This document shows positions 51,028 through 58,739 of a stretch of 64,000 bases of DNA, piece after piece. The stretch is taken from positions 62,001 through 126,000 of the forward strand of contig CAKUTA010000003.1 in NCBI GenBank assembly GCA_934691625.1, read 5' to 3'. The DNA is from an uncultured Bacteroidales bacterium (GTDB lineage Bacteria > Bacteroidota > Bacteroidia > Bacteroidales > UBA932). A program made the position numbers and the translations under genes. Position 1 is the first letter of the stretch, and each line of letters starts with the position of its first letter. The notes beneath the pieces were generated by a model. It was given only the letters and a program-made list of their open reading frames with translations. It searched no databases and had not been told where the DNA came from.

Positions 51028-51960
51028 ATGGCAATTTCTGTGGAAATCGATCCGGATTCCGGGTTCTGCGGGGGAGTGATACGGGCTGTGAGCCGTGCAG
51101 GAGAGTTCCTCGCGGATGCCGGTCATTCGAAACTGTATTCTCTCGGCTCGATAGTTCACAATGAGGCTGAACTGTCAAGGCTCGGCAAGGCTGGGCTGGT
51201 GACAATCGGAATTGACGGCATGATGTCGCTGCATGCAGGGGATAGCCTTCTTATCCGTGCACATGGTGAACCTCCATCCACATACAGGCTGGCTGAAAAG
51301 CTCGGTCTGGAAATCATTGACTGCACCTGCCCCGTCGTGCTGAATCTGCAGAAAAGTATCAGGGAGGCGTATGCGCGTGTCAAGGATACAGGCGGGCAGA
51401 TAATAATCTTCGGAAAGGTCGGGCATGCCGAGGTTCTCGGACTGCTTGGGCAGGTGGATGAGGATGCCATTGTGATAGAGAACATGGATATGTTTACAGA
51501 TGCTCTGTCCTCTGGCAAGATACGTCTGGACAGTCCTGTGGAGATATTCTCGCAGACTACGAAGAGCCCGGCTGAGTATTCGGCGATATGCTGTGCCCTG
51601 CTGGAGGCGATGGCCCGTGAACATGAGCTTTCTGTGGAACGTTTCCGCGGAACAGGTCTTCTGACCGTGCATGATACAATCTGCCGGCAGGTGGCTAAGA
51701 GACACGAGTGCTTGTCGGAGTTTGCATTGGGGCATGACATCATAATCTTCGTCTCAGGCAGCGAGAGCTCGAATGGCAAGGTGCTGTGCAATCTCTGCCG
51801 CTCCCTGAATATCAGGACGTATCATGTCAATGATGAGAACGGGATACGTCCTGAGTGGTTCCGCTCGGATGACTGCGCTGGTGTCTGCGGGGCGACATCC
51901 ACGCCTAAATGGCTTCTTGGAGCAGTGGCAGCCCGTATCCTTGCACTGAACAGCGTCTAG
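51028..51960 (+). CDS. ispH: 4-hydroxy-3-methylbut-2-enyl diphosphate reductase
   Basis: Last step of the non-mevalonate isoprenoid pathway. Three cluster-ligand Cys regions: GFCGGV near residue 14, IDCTCPVV near 98, and DDCAGVCGATSTPKWL near 290. IRAHGEPP holds the conserved substrate His. 310 aa, normal. Adjacent to cmk as in other Bacteroidota. Confidence 0.95.
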   Translation: MAISVEIDPDSGFCGGVIRAVSRAGEFLADAGHSKLYSLGSIVHNEAELSRLGKAGLVTIGIDGMMSLHAGDSLLIRAHGEPPSTYRLAEKLGLEIIDCTCPVVLNLQKSIREAYARVKDTGGQIIIFGKVGHAEVLGLLGQVDEDAIVIENMDMFTDALSSGKIRLDSPVEIFSQTTKSPAEYSAICCALLEAMAREHELSVERFRGTGLLTVHDTICRQVAKRHECLSEFALGHDIIIFVSGSESSNGKVLCNLCRSLNIRTYHVNDENGIRPEWFRSDDCAGVCGATSTPKWLLGAVAARILALNSV

Positions 51961-51992
51961 GCTTCTATGTCTATTTTCTCTTAATCTGAAGA

Positions 51993-52136
51993 TACTTGTT
52001 TTTTCCGCTTACAAATTACCTCATCTTCTTCCCTGCTCTTCAGGCCAGATAGGTACCGCTATCTTCTCCGAAGACTTGGTCGAATCTGAAGTTTTGCCCT
52101 CTCAAACCTTCAGATAATAATTTCATAACAGCTTCT
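51993..52136. repeat. MITE-like element, diverged copy
   Basis: Inverted relative to the 54920 copy. The right part (ACCGCTATCTTCTCC, then CTCAAACCTTCAGATAATAA and ACAGCTTCT) matches closely; the left end has decayed. It occupies most of the 260-bp gap between ispH and efp; no gene is seen there. Confidence 0.65.
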
Positions 52137-52148
52137 TCTGCTGAAAAT

Positions 52149-52179
52149 TTTGCAGTTTGCCGGCATTTTCATAAATTTG
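52149..52179 (+). promoter_or_regulatory. Promoter of efp
   Basis: TTTG (52149-52152), 19 nt, then TAAATTTG (52172-52179), a full consensus match, 41 bp before the ATG. Confidence 0.75.
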
Positions 52180-52220
52180 CGCCGTCAAATGTCTGACTGA
52201 AACAATTTTATATATATTAT

Positions 52221-52784
52221 ATGGCAACAACAGCTGATTTCAAAAACGGAATGTACCTGAATTTCAACGGCAAACCTTGCATGCTTGTTTATTTCCAGCA
52301 TGTGAAGCCGGGAAAGGGGCCAGCATTCGTAAAGACTAAACTCCGTAACCTTGAGAACGGACGTATCCTTGAGAATACTTTCACCGCTGGAGCAAAAGTG
52401 GATACAATCAATGTGGAGAGACGTCCATACCAGTTCCTTTATGAGGATGAGGACGGATTCAACTTCATGCACGAGGAGACTTTCGAGCAGATTCACCTTC
52501 CAAAGGATGTTGTGGAGAATGCCGACCTCATGAAGGAGGGACAGCATGTGGAAATGATGTTCGTGGTCGATGATGAGAGATGCCTTACCTGCGAGCTTCC
52601 GACATACGTTACCCTGAAGGTTACATATACAGAGCCTGCTGTGAAGGGCAACACCGCTTCCACAAGTGCCCTCAAGGAGTGCACACTTGAGACCGGTGCC
52701 AAGATCATGGTTCCTCTGTTCATCAACCAGGATGATGTTATCACAGTGAACACCACCGACCGCTCATACGGCCAGCGTGTATAA
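52221..52784 (+). CDS. efp: Elongation factor P
   Basis: Relieves ribosome stalling at polyproline. Three beta-barrel domains in 187 aa. The tip loop reads VKPGKGPAF with the conserved Lys that is modified in many bacteria. The C-terminal segment INQDDVITVNTTDRSYGQRV carries the family signature. Own promoter and terminator, so probably monocistronic. Confidence 0.96.
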   Translation: MATTADFKNGMYLNFNGKPCMLVYFQHVKPGKGPAFVKTKLRNLENGRILENTFTAGAKVDTINVERRPYQFLYEDEDGFNFMHEETFEQIHLPKDVVENADLMKEGQHVEMMFVVDDERCLTCELPTYVTLKVTYTEPAVKGNTASTSALKECTLETGAKIMVPLFINQDDVITVNTTDRSYGQRV

Positions 52785-52806
52785 GGATCTGCTTTCGGAT
52801 ATATTG

Positions 52807-52844
52807 AAAACGGGCTGCTCATTTCTGGGCGGCCCGTTTTTTTT
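52807..52844 (+). terminator. Terminator of efp
   Basis: AAAACGGGC (52807-52815) pairs with GCCCGTTTT (52832-52840); the T-run continues to 52844. Confidence 0.88.
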
Positions 52845-52914
52845 CACTGCACCAATTCCGGCTTAGCTTTTTAGGTGTGAAAACAGCTCTATTGTACATA
52901 CGGAAAACTGGTGC

Positions 52915-53021
52915 GTGGAGCGTAATAATCTGATTTATAATGAACTAAATAAAATACTACTCCGTGCTTCCTGGAGTAGAAAAATAGTTAATGAATTATT
53001 AATCAGAGAATTATGCTCCAC
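52915..53021. repeat. 107-bp palindromic element, copy B
   Basis: GTGGAGCGTAA at the left, TTATGCTCCAC at the right; the arms pair over about 27 bp with few mismatches. Exactly 107 bp, as copies A and C. On the plus strand it reads from GTG as MERNNLIYNELNKILLRASW and on to LCST, similar to the peptide of copy C. Lies between convergent efp and der. Confidence 0.85.
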
Positions 53022-53031
53022 AAGAAAAATC

Positions 53032-53198
53032 AAGTTCTCTCAAGAGACAGAAATAAAAGAAGGAGCGGCATGGGCATCGTTGGCCATCGTCGGCCGCCAG
53101 GCCCACATCCCCCATAATGGGGGACAGAGGGGGAAATTAAAGTTCTCTCGAGAGACAGAAATAAAAGAAGGAGTAGCTCCTTCTTTTATTTCTGTCTC
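53032..53198. repeat. Duplicated der 3'-end sequence with perfect 22-bp inverted repeat
   Basis: A 34-bp unit starting AAGTTCTCTC occurs at 53032-53065 and 53140-53173 (one difference). The last 22 bases of the second copy (53152-53173) are a perfect inverted repeat of 53177-53198, which is the 3' end of der. CCCCC-ATAAT-GGGGG (53108-53122) lies between. The hairpin would terminate der; the second direct copy has no obvious partner. No gene in 52785-53185. Confidence 0.8.
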
Positions 53199-54493
53199 AT
53201 AAACATCTGTACCGGGCAGCCGGTGAGGTCGAAATGCTCCCGCAGCTTGTTCTCTAGAAACCGCTTGTACGGATCCTTTATATACTGCGGCAGATTGCAG
53301 AAGAACGCAAACGCCGGAAACCGTGTCGGCAGCTGGGTCATATACTTGATCTTCACCAGCTTGCCCTTCCACATCGGAGGTGGGTAGTTCTCGATTTCAG
53401 GAAGCATCGCATCCATGAGCTTCGAGGTGCTTACCTTGCGCGAATAATTGTCCCATACATGGGCGACTTCATTCAGCACATCCATGATTCTCTGCTTCTT
53501 CAGCACAGAAGTGAAAATGATAGGCACGTCACTGAACGGAGCGATACGAGCCCTCAGTCCCTTGGTGTATTCTGCAAGCGTATTGCTTTCCTTCTCGAAA
53601 AGATCCCACTTGTTCACCACGAGCACACATCCCTTGCGGTTCTTCTTGATAAGATTGAAAATGTTCATGTCCTGCGCCTCCATTCCGGTAGTTGCATCGA
53701 TCATCATGATGCACACGTCGCTGTGCTCGATAGCCCTGATTGAACGCATCACGGAATAGAACTCCAGGTCTTCGTTGACCCTGTTCTTCTTCCTGATCCC
53801 GGCAGTGTCCACAAACATGAATTCATGTCCGAACTTGTTGTAGTATGATGAAATTGAATCCCTTGTGGTGCCTGCAACGGAAGTCACTATATTCCTGTCC
53901 TCCCCGAGAAGAGCATTGGTGAGGGAAGACTTTCCGACATTCGGCTTCCCGACGATGGTGATTCTCGGCACTCCAGGGTGCTCATCTTCAGCCTCCGTAT
54001 CTTCCGGCAGCCTCTTCAGCATCTCGTCCAGAAGGTCACCCGTGCCGCTTCCGTTAGCTGAAGATATGCTCCATATCTCCCCGAGGCCGAGTGCATAGAA
54101 CTGGTACGTGTCGAAAACCTTCTCCCCGGAATCCACCTTGTTGACAGCTACGACCACAGGCTTCCCGCTTCTTCTGAGCAGGTCTGCAATCTCCGAGTCA
54201 TAGTCGGTTATGCCTGTGGATGCCTCCACCATGAACAATATCAAGTCCGCCTCTTCTATGGCAATGACCACCTGCTTTCTGATTTCCTCCTCGAATACAT
54301 CATCTGAACCGGATGTGTAACCTCCGGTATCCACCACAGAAAACTCCTTTCCGCACCATTCGCACTTGCCGTAATGCCTGTCGCGTGTCACGCCTGCGGT
54401 TTCATCTACAATGGCCTGCCTCATGCCTACGAGGCGGTTGAAAAGTGTGGACTTGCCGACGTTAGGGCGTCCTACAATTGCTACTAGACTCAT
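53186..54493 (-). CDS. der: Ribosome-assembly GTPase Der (EngA)
   Basis: Two tandem G domains: GRPNVGKST near residue 8 with VDTGGYT and NKVD, and GKPNVGKSS near 183 with VDTAGIRKK and NKWD. A C-terminal KH-like domain ends [15 protein letters not shown]. 435 aa, normal. Needed for 50S maturation. Its last codons are part of a long inverted repeat. Confidence 0.96.
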   Translation of the reverse strand: MSLVAIVGRPNVGKSTLFNRLVGMRQAIVDETAGVTRDRHYGKCEWCGKEFSVVDTGGYTSGSDDVFEEEIRKQVVIAIEEADLILFMVEASTGITDYDSEIADLLRRSGKPVVVAVNKVDSGEKVFDTYQFYALGLGEIWSISSANGSGTGDLLDEMLKRLPEDTEAEDEHPGVPRITIVGKPNVGKSSLTNALLGEDRNIVTSVAGTTRDSISSYYNKFGHEFMFVDTAGIRKKNRVNEDLEFYSVMRSIRAIEHSDVCIMMIDATTGMEAQDMNIFNLIKKNRKGCVLVVNKWDLFEKESNTLAEYTKGLRARIAPFSDVPIIFTSVLKKQRIMDVLNEVAHVWDNYSRKVSTSKLMDAMLPEIENYPPPMWKGKLVKIKYMTQLPTRFPAFAFFCNLPQYIKDPYKRFLENKLREHFDLTGCPVQMFMRQK

Positions 54494-54561
54494 CTTTTGT
54501 TACATCTTTTAATATCTTCTCTCACGAGTAGATTGTTTTTCCCGTATCCCGGGCTTCCATA

Positions 54562-54858
54562 TTATTCAGGGCGGCTGCCCTTGTCCTCGGCCTTCTTCTC
54601 CAGAGGGTATAGGCCGCACCCTATGCAGGCATCGCTGTATGTCCCGGAGCATGATGCATCGGAATCTTTCTTGCTGTACATCCTGGAGAATCTTTCGTCA
54701 TCCTCCTCCCTCATGCATCTGATGCCCAGCTTCTTCATGTTCTCGTTGGAGCCAACATCGGTCTGCGGGAACTGGCCGTTCTTGCGGAATATGATGTTGA
54801 AGCACATCCCGGCGACCCCGAATCCGATAATTATCAATGCTGCCAGAAATACTTTCAT
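54562..54858 (-). CDS. Small membrane protein with CxxC motif (98 aa)
   Basis: Start at MKVFLAALIIIGFG; the upstream 17 codons lack support. One N-terminal membrane segment (about 2-20), then a polar region ending with CSGTYSDACIGCGLYP. Proteins like this are frequent as single-copy genes in Bacteroidota, without a known function (from memory). The Cys pair could bind metal or form disulphides. Confidence 0.7.
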   Translation of the reverse strand: MKVFLAALIIIGFGVAGMCFNIIFRKNGQFPQTDVGSNENMKKLGIRCMREEDDERFSRMYSKKDSDASCSGTYSDACIGCGLYPLEKKAEDKGSRPE

Positions 54859-54919
54859 GCTGACTGTCCTGTTTAGAAGCTGTTTTGAAATGATTCTGCA
54901 AATATACAACTAAATTTTT

Positions 54920-55082
54920 AGAAGTTGTTTTGAAATGATTATCTGAAGGTTTGAGAGGGCAAACTTCAGGTTCAACAGGGGATTCGGGAAAAGATAGCGG
55001 TGTCTGTCTGACTTGAAGACTCGGGAAGAAAATGAAGGAATTTTACCTCAAACATCTTTTCAATCATTTCAAAACAACTTCT
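54920..55082. repeat. MITE-like element, 163 bp with perfect 21-bp terminal inverted repeats
   Basis: The ends 54920-54940 and 55062-55082 are exact reverse complements over 21 bp (left end begins AGAAGTTGTTTTGAAATG). No transposase inside. Related copies at 57249-57409 and 51993-52136 (opposite orientation) and a fragment at 49747. Fills the left part of the 530-bp gap 54859-55388. Confidence 0.85.
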
Positions 55083-55235
55083 TAAAGTCTTCTGAGGTTT
55101 GATTTTGCTATCGCTCCCGGACACCGTTCATGGACTCGTTTCCGACATTCAGAGAACCCGGCAGTATGACACCGTCCCGATATGCACACGGCGCTCGAAG
55201 AAGAACATAGCGCCACCCAGATACGCAGGGTGCCC

Positions 55236-55342
55236 GTGGAGCATAAGTGGATGAGCCATAAGTGATTAAACAAATCTCTACTCCAAGCTTTCTGGAGTAG
55301 AGATTTGTTTAATCTATTGGATAGCAATGGTTTGCGCTCCAC
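55236..55342. repeat. 107-bp palindromic element, copy C
   Basis: GTGGAGCATAAG at left, GCGCTCCAC at right. The inner inverted repeat is 21 bp and perfect, 55265-55285 with 55293-55313, loop AGCTTTC. On the minus strand it reads MERKPLLSNRLNKSLLQKAW and on to LCST. Lies downstream of prs (minus strand) and could terminate it. Confidence 0.85.
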
Positions 55343-55388
55343 GATGAACAGCTATGTGCTGCGGCGGAGCGCCATGCCCGCGTATGTG

Positions 55389-56366
55389 CTAGAAGATGAA
55401 CTCAGGGCTGATCGGCTCGTTGTCGCAGACCTTGCGGATGATTCTTGCGAAGGTCTCTGTCATTGACACCACCTTTATCTTGCTCTTGTCCACATTCGGA
55501 TCGTTCGTAAGAGGAATTGTATCAGTTACATACACCTCGGAAAGCTTGGAAGCATTAATCCTGTCGTATGCAGGTCCTGAAAGAATCGCATGGGTCGCGC
55601 AGGCACGCACGCTCTTCGCACCCTTCTCGATGAGGATGTCAGCAGCCTTTGTCAATGTCCCTGCGGTATCTATCATATCGTCCACGATAACGACATTCTT
55701 GCCCTCGACCTCTCCGATTGCGGTGATGGAAGCGACGACATTGGCTCTCTCCCTGGACTTGTGGCAGATTATTACCGGGCAGGCGAGATCCTTTGCGTAT
55801 GCATTGGCCCTCTTCGCACCTCCCATATCAGGAGCTGCAATCGCAAGATTCTCTATGTTAAGCGATTTCAGGTAAGGTATGAACACCTTGCTTGCATATA
55901 TATGATCCACCGGAATGTCGAAGAAGCCCTGGATCTGGTCTGCATGGAGATCGCATGTCATGATGCGGTCAACGCCGGCGGCACACAGAAGATTGGCTAC
56001 GAGCTTTGCCCCGATTGACACTCTAGGCTTGTCCTTCCTGTCCTGTCTTGCCCATCCGAAATAAGGCATTACAGCGATAACCTTGTAGGCTGAAGCTCTT
56101 TTGGCTGCATCGATTGTCAGAAGAAGCTCCATGAGGTTCTCTGCCGGCGGGAATGTGGACTGGAGCACGAAGACTGTGGCTCCACGTACACTCTCTGTGA
56201 AAGACGGCTGGAACTCACCGTCACTGAAGACAGTGACTTCGGAATCTCCGAGGTGGATAGTTCCCTCGCCTTCCGGCTGTAGTTTGTTCAGTTCGTTAAC
56301 GACCTTTGCGGCAAAGTCTCTGGAGGCCCTGCAGGCAAACAATTCCATTTTGTGTTCGGTGTTCAT
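55389..56366 (-). CDS. prs: Ribose-phosphate pyrophosphokinase
   Basis: Makes PRPP. Motifs: FSDGEFQPSFTESVRGATVFVLQ, the ATP-binding YFGWARQDRK, the metal site CDLHADQIQGFF, and the PRPP loop VVIVDDMIDTAGT. 325 aa, slightly long. The ATG at 56348 is an alternative start. Confidence 0.95.
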   Translation of the reverse strand: MNTEHKMELFACRASRDFAAKVVNELNKLQPEGEGTIHLGDSEVTVFSDGEFQPSFTESVRGATVFVLQSTFPPAENLMELLLTIDAAKRASAYKVIAVMPYFGWARQDRKDKPRVSIGAKLVANLLCAAGVDRIMTCDLHADQIQGFFDIPVDHIYASKVFIPYLKSLNIENLAIAAPDMGGAKRANAYAKDLACPVIICHKSRERANVVASITAIGEVEGKNVVIVDDMIDTAGTLTKAADILIEKGAKSVRACATHAILSGPAYDRINASKLSEVYVTDTIPLTNDPNVDKSKIKVVSMTETFARIIRKVCDNEPISPEFIF

Positions 56367-56417
56367 TATTTGAAATATTGGTTTGTTCTCTGGTATCTTG
56401 CGGCTGCGTCCGGTGAA

Positions 56418-57050
56418 CTATTGTGAAACCTCTGCAGGCCCATCCTGCTCTTTCAGCACCATCCCTATATAGTCCAGAATCTCATCCTTGCCGAGCCCTG
56501 TATTTGATGAACTCACGAAACAGAGCGGAAGCTCGTCCCAGAACTCGCCAAGCTGCTCCTTGTCCCGCTCCAGCTGTGCCGCCCTTGCCACAGGCCCCAG
56601 CTTGTCCCCCTTGGTGAAGATGATGGCGAACGGTATGTCGCTTTCTCCAAGCTCATTAAGGAAGTCCATGTCTATCTTGCCGATGTCATGCCTGATGTCG
56701 ATAAGTACGAACAGCATGACCATCTCCTCCGAATGGTTCAGATAGTCACGGATGACATCCTGGAGCTTGGCCCTTTCCTTGTCAGGAAGCTTTGCAAAGC
56801 CGTAGCCAGGGAGGTCCACGAGATACCAGCTGTCATTTATGAGGAAATGGTTCACCAGCCTGGTCTTGCCAGGAGTCCCGGAAGTCATGGCAAGCTTTCC
56901 GTTTCCGCAAAGCATATTTATCAATGAGGATTTTCCGACATTGGATCTTCCGATGAAAGCAAATTCGGGCAGTTTCCTGGCCGGTTTCTGCGATATCTGC
57001 GTGCTGCTGCCCGCAAATTTCGCGCTGGAGATTTTCATGTTCGGTTTCAT
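56418..57050 (-). CDS. engB: Ribosome biogenesis GTPase EngB (YsxC)
   Basis: Single G domain: GRSNVGKSSLIN (G1), SGTPGKT (G2), LVDLPGYGFA (G3), TKGDKL (G4), and VSSSNTGLG (G5). 210 aa. Needed for late 50S assembly. The Met four codons in is an alternative start. Confidence 0.95.
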   Translation of the reverse strand: MKPNMKISSAKFAGSSTQISQKPARKLPEFAFIGRSNVGKSSLINMLCGNGKLAMTSGTPGKTRLVNHFLINDSWYLVDLPGYGFAKLPDKERAKLQDVIRDYLNHSEEMVMLFVLIDIRHDIGKIDMDFLNELGESDIPFAIIFTKGDKLGPVARAAQLERDKEQLGEFWDELPLCFVSSSNTGLGKDEILDYIGMVLKEQDGPAEVSQ

Positions 57051-57105
57051 CGGGTGAAAGTTTCTGTAAAACTGTTCTAATTATATATTTTTACAAAAAG
57101 CTTTG

Positions 57106-57113
57106 CAAAGATA
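57106..57113 (-). promoter_or_regulatory. Possible -7 element of engB
   Basis: TATCTTTG on the minus strand, 55 bp upstream of the engB ATG. No clear TTTG at the expected distance. Confidence 0.4.
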
Positions 57114-57248
57114 ACAAAAAACATGAGACCGGACACCCTATTGTGAATGTTTTGTTATCTTTTGCCTCATTTGGCAAATAAACCGCTTGCCGATTTTGAT
57201 TTGACCAAAAGCAATCGTAAATTTGAAGGAATACATGATTAATGACAA

Positions 57249-57409
57249 AGAGCTGTTTTGAGATGATTGAAAAGTTGTTTGAGGTAAAATTCCTTCATCT
57301 TCGTCCCGAGTCTTCAGGGCAGATAGACACCGCTATCTTCTCCGGATTCTCTGTTGAACCTGAAGCTTTTTCCAATCAAACCTTCGGATAATAATTTAAA
57401 ACAGTTTCA
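57249..57409. repeat. MITE-like element, near full-length copy
   Basis: Roughly 80-85 percent identical by eye to the reverse complement of 54920-55082, including TTTGAGGTAAAATTCCTTCA, GACACCGCTATCTTCTCC and GTTGAACCTGAAG. The ends are decayed (AGAGCTGTTTTGAGATGATT, then AATAATTTAAAACAG). It ends 13 bp before xseA and may supply part of its leader. With it, the 372-bp gap 57051-57422 contains no gene. Confidence 0.8.
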
Positions 57410-57422
57410 AAGAATACGGAAT

Positions 57423-58541
57423 ATGGACAGGAATGTCATAGACTTATATACATTGCAGACAAACCTGAGGACCGTGCTGGAGGACTCCTTCCCTTCTAAA
57501 CTATGGGTGAAGGCTGAAATCAGCGCTGTCAAGGCCCGGGCTGGCGGTCACTGCTACCTGGAGCTTTCTCAGACATCCCCCTCGGGACTGGTGGCGAAAG
57601 CCACGGCCATCATCTGGGGCTCAAAATTCAGGATGCTCGCCCCATATTTTCAGTCTGTCACAGGAATACCTCTCCAGGAAGGAATCAATGTCCTTGTACA
57701 TGTGCAGGTCAGCTACAGCCAGCTGTATGGCCTCTCATTGATAATAGATGACATTGACCCTGAATACACTGTCGGAGACAAGGAGCGAGAACGTCAGGAA
57801 ACGATTGAGAGGCTGCGCCGTGAAGGACTCCTGGACAGGCAGAAAAAGCTGGAGCTGGCGCCGCTCCCTTACAGGCTCGCCGTGATATCTGCCCCGGATG
57901 CCGCAGGATACAGGGACTTCATGCGACATCTGCATGAAAATGAATATGGCTTTGTCTACCATACGGATCTCTTTGAAGCTGTGATGCAGGGAGCAGCCGC
58001 CCCATCATCCATTGCGGAAGCGATCGCAGCGGCATCCTCGGCAAGCCCGTCGTACGATGCCGTGCTGATATTAAGAGGCGGAGGCGCAAAGCTGGACCTT
58101 GCATGCTTCGATGACTATGAAGTGGCGGCGGCGATAGCAAGATGCCCCGTACCGGTGCTGACAGCTGTCGGGCATGACCAGGATTATCATATCTGTGACA
58201 TGACGGCGTGGGAATATGTGAAGACACCGACAGCTCTCGCAGATGTGTTTCTGGATATATACGCAGCTGAAGACCAGTCACTTATATCATACAGCTCGCG
58301 TCTGAGGACGGCATTCCTGAACAAGGTCTCGCTCATGTCCTCGGAAATCGACCTGCTGGAAGCACGGATTCTCGGCGCGGATCCACGGAAGATCCTGTCC
58401 AGGGGATATGTGCTGGTGCTGGACGGAAAAGGCGTGGTAATGAAAAGCGCCTCCGGAAGCAAGGCCGGGGACAATGTCACCGTAATGTTTGCCGACGGAC
58501 GGCTGGACTGCACAATAAACTCCTGCAAAACAGAGAAATAG
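57423..58541 (+). CDS. xseA: Exodeoxyribonuclease VII large subunit
   Basis: 372 aa from the ATG at 57423; upstream codons belong to the MITE-like element and are excluded. N-terminal OB fold (LWVKAEISAVKARAGGHCYLEL), then the catalytic domain with RLAVISAPDAAGYRDF, LILRGGGAKLDL, and TAVGHDQDYHICD (the usual GHE/TD motif), and helical C-terminus. Shorter than E. coli XseA (456 aa) but in the range for Bacteroidota. Followed by xseB after 3 bp. Confidence 0.92.
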   Translation: MDRNVIDLYTLQTNLRTVLEDSFPSKLWVKAEISAVKARAGGHCYLELSQTSPSGLVAKATAIIWGSKFRMLAPYFQSVTGIPLQEGINVLVHVQVSYSQLYGLSLIIDDIDPEYTVGDKERERQETIERLRREGLLDRQKKLELAPLPYRLAVISAPDAAGYRDFMRHLHENEYGFVYHTDLFEAVMQGAAAPSSIAEAIAAASSASPSYDAVLILRGGGAKLDLACFDDYEVAAAIARCPVPVLTAVGHDQDYHICDMTAWEYVKTPTALADVFLDIYAAEDQSLISYSSRLRTAFLNKVSLMSSEIDLLEARILGADPRKILSRGYVLVLDGKGVVMKSASGSKAGDNVTVMFADGRLDCTINSCKTEK

Positions 58542-58544
58542 AAT

Positions 58545-58730
58545 ATGGATAAATTCGATTATAAGAAAGCTGTCGATGAACTGGAGAAAATCGCGGTGAA
58601 AGTTGAGGACCCATCAACAGGGCTTGACGACATTGACAGATACGTTAAACGCTCCGGCGAGCTTATTGCCTCATGCCGGGCGTACCTTCGTTCAGTAAGG
58701 GATAAGGCAGATACTATGGACACAATGTAG
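58545..58730 (+). CDS. xseB: Exodeoxyribonuclease VII small subunit
   Basis: 61-aa helical hairpin protein (DYKKAVDELEKIAVKVEDPS, then DDIDRYVKRSGELIASC), the standard small-subunit pattern, next to the large subunit. Confidence 0.92.
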   Translation: MDKFDYKKAVDELEKIAVKVEDPSTGLDDIDRYVKRSGELIASCRAYLRSVRDKADTMDTM

Positions 58731-58739
58731 AAATTCATT

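Noticed and set aside
52915..53202. 95-aa plus-strand ORF as a gene
   Set aside because: Starts at the repeat's GTG and runs through the der-end repeats; no independent coding support.
55082..55342. 86-aa minus-strand ORF as a gene
   Set aside because: It begins exactly at the end of the 107-bp palindromic repeat and continues through unrelated intergenic sequence; treated as repeat-encoded.
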